Assembly (NCBI GenBank): GCA_900547445.1
Contig: URGJ01000003.1
Coordinates: 42,816 to 106,815 of the forward strand
Reading direction: 5' to 3'
Source of the DNA: an uncultured Oscillospiraceae bacterium
GTDB taxonomy: Bacteria > Bacillota > Clostridia > Oscillospirales > Acutalibacteraceae
Length of the DNA stretch: 64,000 nt
Part shown: piece by piece, positions 25,542 to 33,890 of the stretch
Layout: every line of letters begins with the position of its first letter
How positions within the stretch are numbered: position 1 is the stretch's first letter
Translations under genes and position numbers: made by a program
Notes under the pieces: model-generated
Told to the model about the DNA's origin: nothing
What the model saw: only the letters and a program-made list of their open reading frames with translations
Databases searched by the model: none

Positions 25542-25715
25542 CTAACAGTTTATGTTCTGTTTTTCCGTTGGCATTTCTAATCCCGCTGTAAATTTCCTTA
25601 TTGCCGTTTCAGCTTTAATTGCATTTGCCTCAATTAAGATATTTAGTATGCAATCAGCGCATTTGTCCGGCGGATTGGGGTTATAAAAATGATATTTAAG
25701 TTTTGGTTGTTTCAT
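25542..25715 (-). CDS. small companion ORF of serine recombinase
   Basis: A 57-residue protein starting MKQPKLKYHFYNPNPP, with a perfect GGAGGTG seven bases before the ATG. The pattern YNPNPP followed by a helix with 'IEANAIKAETAI' is familiar from small proteins encoded beside recombinases in clostridial mobile elements. It contains C-x-x-C (CADC). Likely the first gene of the recombinase unit. Function unknown. Confidence 0.6.
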   Translation of the reverse strand: MKQPKLKYHFYNPNPPDKCADCILNILIEANAIKAETAIRKFTAGLEMPTEKQNINC

Positions 25716-26194
25716 TTTTGCACCTCCAATTTAATTGTTTTCTGTAATAAATTTTATGAAAACTAACCTTTAAATAGTACTGAATATTACAGAGCCTTTC
25801 AGCTTTTTCATACAAATTATATTTATGTTTTAAAACGTGTCAACTTTCTAAGAAATAATATTAAACCGAAATAGAAATATCCTATATATTGTAAAAGAAA
25901 TAACCGTAATGAGTCTTATAAAGTAATTATCAATATTTTAAACAACCGTTACCGTTCGGTACACAGCGGTTCAATCATATTAAGTGCATATTCCGAAATA
26001 TAATAATGAGCGTGCCCACACGAAACGGTGAGTACGCTCATTTCTTATCCGCATATTAGATTTTTGCCATTCTGTCTGCTTCAATGATTATAGAAAATCT
26101 CAATGTATGATTTAATTATGGAAAAGGTTATTTATGACAAAAAGAACGGTTTTTGGTACTAAATTAAAGGTGATTGTTACATAACTATACTAAT
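25716..26194. other. AT-rich gap with one hairpin
   Basis: No gene seen. The only structure is AATGAGCGT/ACGCTCATT (about 26006-26043) with a 20-base interior. It lacks a T-run on either strand and may mark a boundary of the recombinase element or serve as a weak ppk terminator. Confidence 0.4.
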
Positions 26195-28321
26195 TCAATG
26201 TTTTAAAACCTTGTGCAGAAAACGAACTATTCGTTTTGTCAGTTTTTCTTTTACTACTACAGCCGGCACAGGTATATGCGGTGACTGCTCCATAAAGTAT
26301 GCCTGAGAATCAAAGGGAGCGGCGCTGTGCTTGCGGCTATAGCACCCGTCTGAAAGCATAAGGCTTGCCTTTGACGAGTCATTAAGCTGGGAATTAAGCA
26401 TCCACTTAAGGTGTTCACGAAGCTGTGGATCATATACCGGACAGGCGATTTCCACGCGGCGGTTTAGGTTGCGTGTCATCAAATCAGCCGATGAAATATA
26501 AACCGAAGCATCGCTTCCGCGGCCGAACAGATAGACACGGGCATGCTCAAGATAGCGACTGACTATGCTTGAAATATGAATATTATCGGTATATCCGGGA
26601 ATACCCGGCAAAATACAGCAAATACCTCGGATGATGAGCTGTACCTCTACCCCTGCCTGTGACGCTTCGCTCAGCTTGTCAATAATATCCCGCTCGGTAA
26701 CCGAATTGGCTTTTATACATATATAACCGTCGCTGCCCAACCGTATTTGCTCATCAATCTTCTCGCAAAGCATATTTTTTATACCGAAGGGCGAAACGCA
26801 AAGCTGTCGGTACTCGCCCTCTAAATTATTGGTAAGCATATTTCGGAAAAATGCGGTAGCGTCTTCTCCGATAGCAGTATCGGCAGTCATAAGGCTAATA
26901 TCGGTATACATAGCATTGGTTTTTTCGTTGTAGTTGCCTGTGCCGATTTGGGTTATGTAAGAGGTTTTCCCTCGGCTGCGCAGGGTAATGAAACATATTT
27001 TACTGTGGCACTTGAAGCCCTCCATGCCGTAAATAACCTGACAGCCGGACTCTTCGAGCATTTTTGCCCACTCTAGATTGTGCGCCTCGTCAAAACGGGC
27101 GCGAAGCTCCATCAGCGCCAGAACCTCCTTGCCCTTTTCAGCCGCGCGGCAAAGCGCCTTTGCTATTTTTGATGAAGACGCCAAGCGGTAAATCGTAATT
27201 TTTATGGACAGAACATTCGGGTCGTCTACCGCCTCATTTAAAAGCCGCAAAAATGGTTCCACCGAATCATAGGGATAGAAAAGCAGCTTATCCTTCTGCT
27301 GCACCTGCTCAATCATCCGCCGGTCACGGCTGATATCCTCCGGCAACCGCCCGCTATACGGCTTGTAAAGAAGGGTTGCCGCCGTTTCCTTCGGCAGCTC
27401 CCCGGTCAAGCGGAAGACATACCCCATATTAATCGGGCATCCGTCAACGCAAATCTGATAGTCTTCAACCTTGACAAGCTTTGCAAGACGGGTGCGAAAC
27501 GCCTCGGAAACCCCGGTGCTAAGCTCCAGCCTGACGACCGCCAAATGGTCTCGCTTTTTCAGAAGCTTTTTCACCTGACGGCGGAAATCTTCCTCGTTGT
27601 CCTCAAACTTTTCGTCATCAAAGCTGAGATCGGCATTGCGCGTAACGCACAGTACACAGCATTCCTTAACCGAATAAGAACCGAAAAGCGTCGGCAACCA
27701 ACGCAGTAAAATGTTTTCGGTGCGTACAAAGCGCTTTCCGTCGGGTAAAAGAATGTACGGCGGAAGTGATTCGGGCACGGGAACAAATCCTATCGCCTGC
27801 TTGCCCTTCTTGTCCTCCAACAGCGCCGAGACATAGAGATGCTTGTTGATAAGATGGGGAACAGGATGATGGGCGCCTATCAAAATAGGGGAGAGAATCG
27901 GCAGCATTTCTGCTTTAAAGAAACGGGCGGCTGATTTCAGCTCCTCCGCACTAAGCAGTTCTACAGGTACATCTTCAATACCGCTTTTTTGCAGTTCGTC
28001 CATTACAGCGGAATAAATCTGCTTTTTCATAGCAATAAGCCCGGGTACGGTGCGGTAGATTCGCTGCAACTGCTCCGACGCCGTCCAGCCGGTTTTGTTG
28101 TCTGTCTCGTCCGGAGACATATGGGCAATGTCAAAGAGACTTCCCACACGCACCATAAAGAACTCATCCAGATTACTTGAGAAAATGGAAACAAACTTCA
28201 GACGCTCCAGCGCGGGAATGCCGGTGTCCGCCGCTTCTTCAAGTACACGCTGGTTAAAGCGCAGCCAGCTTAGTTCTCTGTTTTGGGTGTAACTATACTG
28301 TCTGTCAGTATTTTTTGACAT
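26195..28321 (-). CDS. ppk: polyphosphate kinase 1
   Basis: Reversible polymerisation of ATP gamma-phosphate into polyphosphate. 708 residues, typical PPK1 length. N-terminal ELSWLRFNQRVLEEA and SNLDEFFMVRVG; the two PLD-like C-terminal domains carry the phosphohistidine in GFKCHSKICFI and the second motif GTGNYNEKT. The gene starts inside the end of ppx (52-bp overlap), so the pair is co-transcribed. Probably a membrane-associated enzyme used for stress and energy storage. Confidence 0.96.
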   Translation of the reverse strand: MSKNTDRQYSYTQNRELSWLRFNQRVLEEAADTGIPALERLKFVSIFSSNLDEFFMVRVGSLFDIAHMSPDETDNKTGWTASEQLQRIYRTVPGLIAMKKQIYSAVMDELQKSGIEDVPVELLSAEELKSAARFFKAEMLPILSPILIGAHHPVPHLINKHLYVSALLEDKKGKQAIGFVPVPESLPPYILLPDGKRFVRTENILLRWLPTLFGSYSVKECCVLCVTRNADLSFDDEKFEDNEEDFRRQVKKLLKKRDHLAVVRLELSTGVSEAFRTRLAKLVKVEDYQICVDGCPINMGYVFRLTGELPKETAATLLYKPYSGRLPEDISRDRRMIEQVQQKDKLLFYPYDSVEPFLRLLNEAVDDPNVLSIKITIYRLASSSKIAKALCRAAEKGKEVLALMELRARFDEAHNLEWAKMLEESGCQVIYGMEGFKCHSKICFITLRSRGKTSYITQIGTGNYNEKTNAMYTDISLMTADTAIGEDATAFFRNMLTNNLEGEYRQLCVSPFGIKNMLCEKIDEQIRLGSDGYICIKANSVTERDIIDKLSEASQAGVEVQLIIRGICCILPGIPGYTDNIHISSIVSRYLEHARVYLFGRGSDASVYISSADLMTRNLNRRVEIACPVYDPQLREHLKWMLNSQLNDSSKASLMLSDGCYSRKHSAAPFDSQAYFMEQSPHIPVPAVVVKEKLTKRIVRFLHKVLKH

Positions 28322-29196
28322 AAATAACCCTCTCTTACACCGTATTTGCTGACAATAAGCTCGTTAGCATTAAAATGCGTAAAAATATGCCGCAGGATCA
28401 TCAAACCCGGTACAATAGTGTGAATTCTGTCTGCCTCTGTTCGCAGTATAAGGTCAACAGCATGTCGGTCTCCTTTACAAAGCAGGTCGCTAAGCTGTTC
28501 TAACTGCGGTGCGGTAATGCTTCGGCAGTTTTCGGGAAGATTAAAATATTTTACGGCGAGCTTCAAAACAGCGCGCGCCGTACCGCCTACGCAAATCAAG
28601 GGCGAATGCTTTTCCTGCGGCAAAATTTTCTTGTCGTCAATATCCGCTTTAAGTACGGCTTTGATTCGTTTTAGTGAGCCGCCGCCGGGTAATATTTTCT
28701 TTACGCATCGGCGGTAAAGGCTCAAGGAGCCGACGCCGAAGCTGACAGAGCTTTGCGCTTCGCCGTTTTCAAAGATTACAACCTCGGTACTGGCGCCTCC
28801 GACATCGACAAAAGCACCGTCGGAAATATGCAACTCCCTAATAGCTCCGGCATAACCGAGCCGCGCCTCGTCTTCACCGCTTATTACCTCAACGGAAAAA
28901 CCCGTGGCAGCCTCTATTTCAGCAAGAGCCGCTTTTGAATTTGAAATATTACGCAGCGACGCTGTGGCAAATACAGCCGCTTTACAAATGTTCAGAGTTT
29001 CCAATGTGTGTCGGAATTCAAACAGCGCGTCGCAGGCACACTTGATTCCCTCCGGAGACAGCGCACCGTTCTCAACATATCCGGCAAGACCCGCCATAAT
29101 TTTTTCGCGAAAAATAATTTTGAAGCTTTGCCCGTCTATTTTGTATAGAGTAAGACGGACTGAGTTAGATCCGATATCGATTACCGCCTGCTTCAT
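28270..29196 (-). CDS. ppx: exopolyphosphatase / pppGpp phosphatase family
   Basis: ASKHA-fold phosphatase of 308 residues (short form without the HD extension). Phosphate-1 motif VIDIGSNSVRLTLY at the N-terminus, GEDEARLGYAG near 128 with the catalytic Glu, and FVDVGGASTEV near 146. It degrades polyphosphate from the ends or converts pppGpp to ppGpp. It overlaps ppk by 52 bases and the small upstream gene by 4 (ATGA). Making and breaking enzymes sit in one operon. Confidence 0.92.
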   Translation of the reverse strand: MKQAVIDIGSNSVRLTLYKIDGQSFKIIFREKIMAGLAGYVENGALSPEGIKCACDALFEFRHTLETLNICKAAVFATASLRNISNSKAALAEIEAATGFSVEVISGEDEARLGYAGAIRELHISDGAFVDVGGASTEVVIFENGEAQSSVSFGVGSLSLYRRCVKKILPGGGSLKRIKAVLKADIDDKKILPQEKHSPLICVGGTARAVLKLAVKYFNLPENCRSITAPQLEQLSDLLCKGDRHAVDLILRTEADRIHTIVPGLMILRHIFTHFNANELIVSKYGVREGYLCQKILTDSIVTPKTEN

Positions 29197-29405
29197 TCGC
29201 TTACCGCCTCTTCCGCCGAAATTGTATCATCCTCAGCTTTTTCCTCAGAAGATTTGAAGACGAGGATTGCTTTAGCGGAATTAGTAATCGAAAATGTTAC
29301 CAACTCATAACCGTTTTTCAACATTTCGTTAGCTTTTTCTTCAATGGAAACAGCCATTTTTTTAGTCTTAGGCGCATAATCAAGCGTAACGGTTTTATAA
29401 ATCAT
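29193..29405 (-). CDS. small DUF4177-like protein
   Basis: A 70-residue protein: an N-terminal strand (YKTVTLDY), a helix ending MLKNGYELVTFS, then a strand ending ILVFKS and an acidic tail. The pattern 'GxELVxxS...FK' is that of DUF4177-like proteins. AAAGGAATT lies before the ATG. It overlaps the ppx start by ATGA and so is first gene of the ppx-ppk operon. Function unknown. Confidence 0.5.
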   Translation of the reverse strand: MIYKTVTLDYAPKTKKMAVSIEEKANEMLKNGYELVTFSITNSAKAILVFKSSEEKAEDDTISAEEAVSE

Positions 29406-29499
29406 TTCAAAATTCCTTTCGTTTTATATCTTCATATATATTTATGTATGCTTATAATTATTATAACGGATAATTGTTAAATCAGCAGGCACAGTAAGG

Positions 29500-29702
29500 T
29501 TAAAAATGTGTTATGCCGACCAAGCCGCCGGCATACCTGCCTCCTGTTACCTTAACATCTGCGGTGGAATAACAATCCGTCACGGTTCCTTGCAGAAGAC
29601 CTAAAAAGTGGGAAGATCATACTTAACATCACCGCTGCCGACCCAATCCCAACGAGTTTTTGCAAACGCCGTTACTTTCCAATCCGTATTATATAGATTC
29701 AT
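29500..29702 (-). pseudogene. fragment of GLUG-repeat surface protein
   Basis: Two adjacent frames joined by one missing T: first MNLYNTDWKVTAFAKT to DLPTF, then GLLQGTVTDCYSTADV and GGRYAGGLVGIT before a stop. The second part matches the GLUG motif of clostridial surface adhesins. Both ends are lost. It lies in a 620-base gap that also holds an IS200 remnant, so the region is a decay zone. Confidence 0.45.
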
Positions 29703-29756
29703 ATATCTTCGTAAAATGAACAGTGACAACAATCGAATATGCGGATTACAAAAAAC

Positions 29757-29800
29757 AAGCACCGTATTTCTGAGCTTTTTAGCTTTGCAGTACGGTGCTT
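29757..29800. repeat. inverted repeat AAGCACCGTA/TACGGTGCTT
   Basis: Ten-base perfect arms with a 24-base interior (itself containing GAGCTTTTTAGCTTT). Followed by TTAATTT only, so a weak terminator at best. Confidence 0.45.
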
Positions 29801-29939
29801 TTAATTTATCCGAAAATGTATGACGAGAAGAGTAATAAAATAATTACAGTGGATTTCACTAATACATAAATTTTCGTCAATAACTTATCCTTACTGACAT
29901 TGTTGGTAAAAACAATTCCGGGCGATGGTTTTGTTTATT

Positions 29940-30033
29940 CGGTGTCTTTAGACGTGGAAATAAACCCTCGGTTCTACCGTGAAAAAAACAATGAGATAAA
30001 AAGTACCGCCCACAGCAAGTATAGGTGCTTTAA
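29940..30033 (+). mobile_element. internally deleted IS200 left-end derivative
   Basis: Starts with the same string as 15717-15672 read on minus (GGTGTCTTTAGACGTGGAAA then CCTCGGTTCTACCG), then jumps to GAGATAAAAAGT and CCCACAGCAAGTATAGGTG, which is the start of the IS200 tnpA gene (15505-15487 on minus). About 170 bases in between are missing. It carries no coding capacity and abuts the pucR stop. Confidence 0.6.
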
Positions 30034-31202
30034 TTCGTAACAAACATTTCCGTCTCGCCGTTTTTTGCGAGGATTACCGCCGCCGACAGCAGATACTTCA
30101 AATGCTTTTCGGGAGCATCAAGGTCAAGCCCAAAATCCTCCTTTATTTTTCTAATGCGGTAAAGCACCGTATTTCGGTGGGTATAAAGTCTTTCACAGGT
30201 TTCATTAAGCGAGCGGTGGCAGCAAAGATAAATATACAGCGTCTTTATAAGCTCCCCCGAGTTTTTGCGGTCATACTCGTTTAACGCCGTGATTTCATTG
30301 GTACAAATTCCGTCCTCGGCAAGCTTATTAAGGGAGATAATAAGACTGTACTTATCTGCTGTTTCAAGGAAGCCTGTCCTTCCACGCAGCAAAAGATAAT
30401 CGAGCACAGCGGACACTGTTTTATACATTTTCTTAAGTTCAAATATACTCTTAAGCTGTTCCGAAAGCACAATTCCAAGCCCTTCATTTTTCGCGGTATC
30501 ACGCAATAAATTTATATCGTGATCCTTATGAAAAAACAGTATTATCCTATCCTTATACACAAAGGGATGCGAGCCGTGAAAACCACTTTCAAGCTCCTTA
30601 CGCAGAAAATCGTCCGCAAGCTCCCTGCCGTCATAGTTGCAAAGGTCAACAAGCGCAAAGCGTTCGGGATGAAAGTGTGAAAGATAGGTTGTCTGCGCCT
30701 GAAGACCGAAATGCTCTTTATCCGAAAACTCACCGTTCAAAAGGGAAATAAGAATTTCCTCCGCACTGTTTGAGGCAATCTGCCGACGTTCGAGACAGAG
30801 CTGTTTTGAGATAAGTGCCGCCGCAAACATAAGCTCCTTGTCCGTGCAAACAGGCGAATCCGACAGATTGAAGATACAAATCATATACCCTATCATTACC
30901 TTACCGCTTCCGAGAATCAGGACGCGGTAATTTTTATTGTTTATCCCAAAGGAAAACGCTCCGTTCTCCGCCGTTTCCGCCCTTTCGCTTATCTCCGCCG
31001 ACGCCGCGAAGGATAGCTCGCTGTGGCTTATCGCCGTCCTGTACTCTTCATAATCGCTTCCGTTCGCCGCAAAGCTCGCGGCAATGTGAAAGGCTTCGTC
31101 CACTACTATAACGGGACAGCCTATAAGCATACTCACCGCCTCTGTCAGCGCGGAAAGCGAATTGTTCTGTAAAAATGAGTTTAATACCTCGTCCTTAAAC
31201 AT
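30030..31202 (-). CDS. PucR/CdaR-family transcriptional regulator
   Basis: A 390-residue regulator. The N-terminal sensory part resembles PucR/GAF-like domains. The C-terminal HTH_30 is clear: LIKTLYIYLCCHRSLNETCERLYTHRNT, the family hallmark in which the recognition helix reads HRNTVLYRI. These proteins usually respond to purine catabolites, sugar acids or amino acids and regulate adjacent genes, but no catabolic genes lie beside it here. I use the ATG at 31202 with AAAGGGG upstream rather than 31235. The last three or four codons lie in the IS200 remnant, so the C-terminus may have been altered. Confidence 0.85.
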   Translation of the reverse strand: MFKDEVLNSFLQNNSLSALTEAVSMLIGCPVIVVDEAFHIAASFAANGSDYEEYRTAISHSELSFAASAEISERAETAENGAFSFGINNKNYRVLILGSGKVMIGYMICIFNLSDSPVCTDKELMFAAALISKQLCLERRQIASNSAEEILISLLNGEFSDKEHFGLQAQTTYLSHFHPERFALVDLCNYDGRELADDFLRKELESGFHGSHPFVYKDRIILFFHKDHDINLLRDTAKNEGLGIVLSEQLKSIFELKKMYKTVSAVLDYLLLRGRTGFLETADKYSLIISLNKLAEDGICTNEITALNEYDRKNSGELIKTLYIYLCCHRSLNETCERLYTHRNTVLYRIRKIKEDFGLDLDAPEKHLKYLLSAAVILAKNGETEMFVTN

Positions 31203-31245
31203 AAAGCACCCCTTTTGTGCTGAAAGCACAGTCAATATTGCTTTA

Positions 31246-31274
31246 ATTATACTTCGGGATTATTGAAAAATCAA
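31246..31274 (-). promoter_or_regulatory. promoter of pucR-like gene
   Basis: TTGATT (complement of 31269-31274), 17 bases, TATAAT (complement of 31246-31251). Transcription would begin near 31239, giving a 35-base leader that includes the small stem GTGCTG/CAGCAC. Confidence 0.75.
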
Positions 31275-31313
31275 GTATTCGGAATATAATAATAAATGTA
31301 AAAAGAAATAAGA

Positions 31314-31340
31314 GCTCGGTAAAGCAAATACATACCGAGC
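31314..31340. repeat. dyad GCTCGGTA-N11-TACCGAGC upstream of hsp20
   Basis: A perfect 8-base inverted repeat about 110 bases before the hsp20 start. It may be an operator or a terminator of something now lost. A second stem (TTCGGTC/GACCGAA, about 31388-31416) lies between it and the gene. Confidence 0.45.
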
Positions 31341-31448
31341 AAATAATTCGGAGATGATACCAATGTGTTATAAAGGTTTAGTTCAGCTTTCGGTCGGCTG
31401 AAGAAAATCGAGACCGAACATATTAATAATATATTAGGAGACTTTTTT

Positions 31449-31898
31449 ATGTTTGAAATGAGACCTTATTCAAGAAAAAATAATTCGGTTTACAATCCGT
31501 TCCGTGAAATGGAGGAATTTGAAAAAAGCTTTTTCGGCTCGCCGTTCGGCTTTTTCGACGGCGGTATGGACGCCTTTAAGACAGATGTTAAGGACGAGGG
31601 CGACCGCTACGAGTTAGAGGCAGACCTGCCCGGCTTTGATAAAAAGGATATTCACCTTGACGTTAAAGGCGACACCTTAACCGTCCGTGCCGAAAGACAT
31701 TCGGAGCACGAGGAAAAGGACAAAAAGGGCAAATATGTACGCTGTGAGCGCTCCTACGGCTCATACAGCCGTGACTTTGATTTGTCAGGCGTAAAGGCGG
31801 ATGAAATCAAGGCAAAATACGAAAACGGCGTTCTGAAGCTCACAATGCCTAAGAAGACCGAAGCTCTTCCCGAATCAAAACATTTGGAAATCGAATAA
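31449..31898 (+). CDS. Hsp20/alpha-crystallin small heat-shock protein
   Basis: ATP-independent holdase, 149 residues. A short Phe-rich N-terminus (FREMEEFEKSFFGSPFGFF), then the alpha-crystallin domain from about residue 40 (YELEADLPGFDKKDIHLDV) to the A-x-x-x-N-G-V-L-x-L/I motif (KAKYENGVLKLTMPK). AGGAG precedes the ATG by about 8 bases. No CIRCE site is visible here, in contrast with htpG. It ends at a strong terminator. Confidence 0.95.
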   Translation: MFEMRPYSRKNNSVYNPFREMEEFEKSFFGSPFGFFDGGMDAFKTDVKDEGDRYELEADLPGFDKKDIHLDVKGDTLTVRAERHSEHEEKDKKGKYVRCERSYGSYSRDFDLSGVKADEIKAKYENGVLKLTMPKKTEALPESKHLEIE

Positions 31899-31903
31899 TA
31901 ATA

Positions 31904-31938
31904 AAAATGGGGCTGTCGCGTTAAGACAACCCCATTTT
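31904..31938. terminator. bidirectional terminator
   Basis: AAAATGGGG (31904-31912) pairs with CCCCATTTT (31930-31938) with inner TGTC/GACA. It lies between hsp20 and the convergent LysM gene. Confidence 0.82.
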
Positions 31939-31978
31939 ATTATGATTTATTATCTCTGCACCCAAAGAATAGCAATAA

Positions 31979-32781
31979 TTACGGTTCGTCGGTTGCCGCG
32001 CTCTCCGCAGTTTCCGATTGAGCGGTTAATGTTTCGGGTACTGTGTAACTTTTAGAAGGGATTTTAAGGGTTTCACCTACTTGAATTATAGCGGCGTTTT
32101 CAATATTGTTGTAAGCGGAAAGTACCGCCGCCGTTGTGCCGTAACGATTCGCAATTTCGGACAGGGTGTCGCCGGTCTGTAGGGTATAGGTCTGTTCGGT
32201 ATCGGTCAGGGTGTTGGCGGTTTCTCTGCCGCTGTCATAGTCTAGGGCGGCGTTCCTATGCTGTTTACAATATATTTTTCCGCTTTCTCCTCACTTCCTA
32301 TACGCGGGTTTTGATCCGTCGCCGCCACCGCACAGGTACCCCATTGCGGGGTAATTTTAATCTCAGGATTTTCAGTAGCGTATACGGTGAATTCAACGGT
32401 ATCGCTCGACGTATCGGTAAAAAGCGGAACGGTGTAATAAGCTTTTCCGCCGAACTCCACCATGCAATAACCTGTAGTTGCGCTGCCTACAGCTTTAACA
32501 GTAACGACCGAGTTGCCACTAAGATTATAGACGCCGCTGTCGGATTGGGCTACGCTGCCGTTAATCGATATTTGTACGGAAAAATCAGCCGCGGTAATCG
32601 TATTCACCGTGCTTGTAACGGTGCTTGAAAACCACGCCCAGGTAAGCCCCGCAAGGCATATACCGCAAATCAGAATACCGAATACGGAGGAAAGCATTAT
32701 CCGTAAAAATGCTTTATCCGATACTTTTTCATATTTCGGAACATAGAACAAACTGCTCCACAAACGCTTTGAATGCTTCAC
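31979..32781 (-). pseudogene. TasA-like membrane protein with C-terminal LysM, frameshifted
   Basis: Reading from GTG 32781 (AAAGGGAGG ten bases upstream): a basic N-terminus, one hydrophobic helix (ILICGICLAGLTWAWF) followed by SSTVTSTVNTITAADF, the start pattern of TasA/CalY-type SipW substrates, and a beta-rich domain. The frame ends with TAG at about 32242, but a shifted frame opens before that stop and continues into a LysM domain (QTGDTLSEIANRYGTT ... VGETLKIPS) to a stop at 31979. A one-base indel near 32245-32262 explains both. Intact it would be about 267 residues: a surface protein that could bind peptidoglycan. Confidence 0.7.
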
Positions 32782-32804
32782 GGAAAATAACCTCCCTTTG
32801 TTAG

Positions 32805-32931
32805 ATTTTAGACGGTAGATGGTAGACATTAGATTATCGGTACGGTGTGGTCACCGTACCCTACGTATATTCAATTTACCCTTGTAGAGGACGATGCCCA
32901 CATCGTCCCGAATACCGTCTAATGTCTAAAT
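32805..32931. repeat. MITE-like element with terminal inverted repeats
   Basis: The ends TTTTAGACGGTA (32807-32818) and TACCGTCTAATGTCTAAA (32913-32930) are inverted copies. Inside are two hairpins: GGTACGGTG/CACCGTACC (32839-32860) and GGACGATG/CATCGTCC (32889-32908). It is non-coding and sits between two genes of the surface cluster; about 24 bases separate it from the GTG start of the next gene. Confidence 0.6.
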
Positions 32932-32957
32932 TTCGGCAACCGAAATAGATTTGATTT

Positions 32958-33176
32958 TTATCTTTTATAAAATGGGATGAGGGAAAGCCAGAGGCGGTGT
33001 TTTTCCTTTTGCCAAGCCTTGCGCTCAGAGCCTCCTGTTCGCCTAATTTCCGTATTTACATATTTAATATCTCTTTTAAGGCTGTCTAAACGAAATACAA
33101 GGCGAAGCATAAGCAGGAAGACTATTACGCCGATAAAAAGCGCAATCAAAATATCATAAATCCCCGTCTGTTCCAT
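32958..33176 (-). CDS. small membrane protein of the SipW cluster
   Basis: A 72-residue protein with one N-terminal membrane helix (DILIALFIGVIVFLLMLRLV) and a basic cytoplasmic tail. The ATG lies inside the end of the SipW gene (23-base overlap), which implies coupling. No recognised family. Its position suggests a helper in export or assembly of the surface fibre. Confidence 0.6.
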   Translation of the reverse strand: MEQTGIYDILIALFIGVIVFLLMLRLVFRLDSLKRDIKYVNTEIRRTGGSERKAWQKEKHRLWLSLIPFYKR

Positions 33177-33879
33177 TTTCGGCGGTGTTCATCTCGCTAT
33201 CCTTATTTTGATTTTCCTTTTCGGCAAGCTGTGCTTTGAGCGCCAACAACTCCGCCATCATTTTTTGACTTTCGGCGCGTTCCTCTTCTATCTTTGCGCG
33301 CTCCTCCTTCATTTCCGCCATCTGTTCAAGCTTGTAGCGGCGGAAGAGCCTAATACAGTTAAGCCCCTGAATTAAAATGAGCAAAAGGAAGGGAATTAGA
33401 ATACATACGATATAGCCCGGAGTGGTCTTCAAAAACATAAAGAATCTGCCGACCTTAGGGATATTGGTTTTGTATTTGCCCAAAACATAAGGGTATGTTA
33501 TAATTATTTCATCGTCGGTATCGGTCGTAGTACCATAGGTGATAAAGCCCGGTTCGCCGCTCGCATCGGTGGTGAGCTTTCTTATTTTATGGGTGACCGT
33601 CTCGCCGTAGTTCGAGGTATTCTGCGAGGTGTAGGCAATGATGTCCCCCTCATTTAAGGTTGAGGGATCAACCTCTTTAACCAGCACCAAATCGCCCGCG
33701 TCAAAATCGGTCTTGCTCATTGAGTCAGACAGGACTATAAAAGCTTTGAAACCGAACAGACTGCGGTCGGAACGGTCAAAGGTGTTTACCGAAATGACCA
33801 TGAAAATCATCATACAGACCGCCAATGCCACCATCAGCCAGACAAATACGTTTTTTATTATGATTAATACCTTTTTCAT
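33154..33879 (-). CDS. sipW: SipW-type signal peptidase I
   Basis: ER-type (S26B) membrane signal peptidase of 241 residues. The N-terminal helix is followed by the catalytic Ser in VLSDSMSKTDFDAGDLV. The general base is His (GETVTHKIRKL) rather than the Lys of ordinary SPases. VLGKYKTNIPKVGRF is typical of SipW, then comes a second membrane helix. Odd feature: after about residue 190 there is a 50-residue cytoplasmic coiled coil rich in Glu, Lys and Met. It processes TasA-like proteins; here it lies between two such genes. AGGAG precedes the ATG. Confidence 0.9.
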   Translation of the reverse strand: MKKVLIIIKNVFVWLMVALAVCMMIFMVISVNTFDRSDRSLFGFKAFIVLSDSMSKTDFDAGDLVLVKEVDPSTLNEGDIIAYTSQNTSNYGETVTHKIRKLTTDASGEPGFITYGTTTDTDDEIIITYPYVLGKYKTNIPKVGRFFMFLKTTPGYIVCILIPFLLLILIQGLNCIRLFRRYKLEQMAEMKEERAKIEEERAESQKMMAELLALKAQLAEKENQNKDSEMNTAENGTDGDL

Positions 33880-33890
33880 AATCGCACTCC

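Noticed and set aside
26006..26043. Terminator for ppk
   Set aside because: A stem with a 20-base interior and no T-run on either strand.
29608..29823. A 71-codon plus-strand frame
   Set aside because: It lies opposite the GLUG fragment and over an inverted repeat, without a ribosome site.
31380..31448. RNA thermometer in the hsp20 leader
   Set aside because: A stem is present, but I see no U-rich strand that would mask the AGGAG site.
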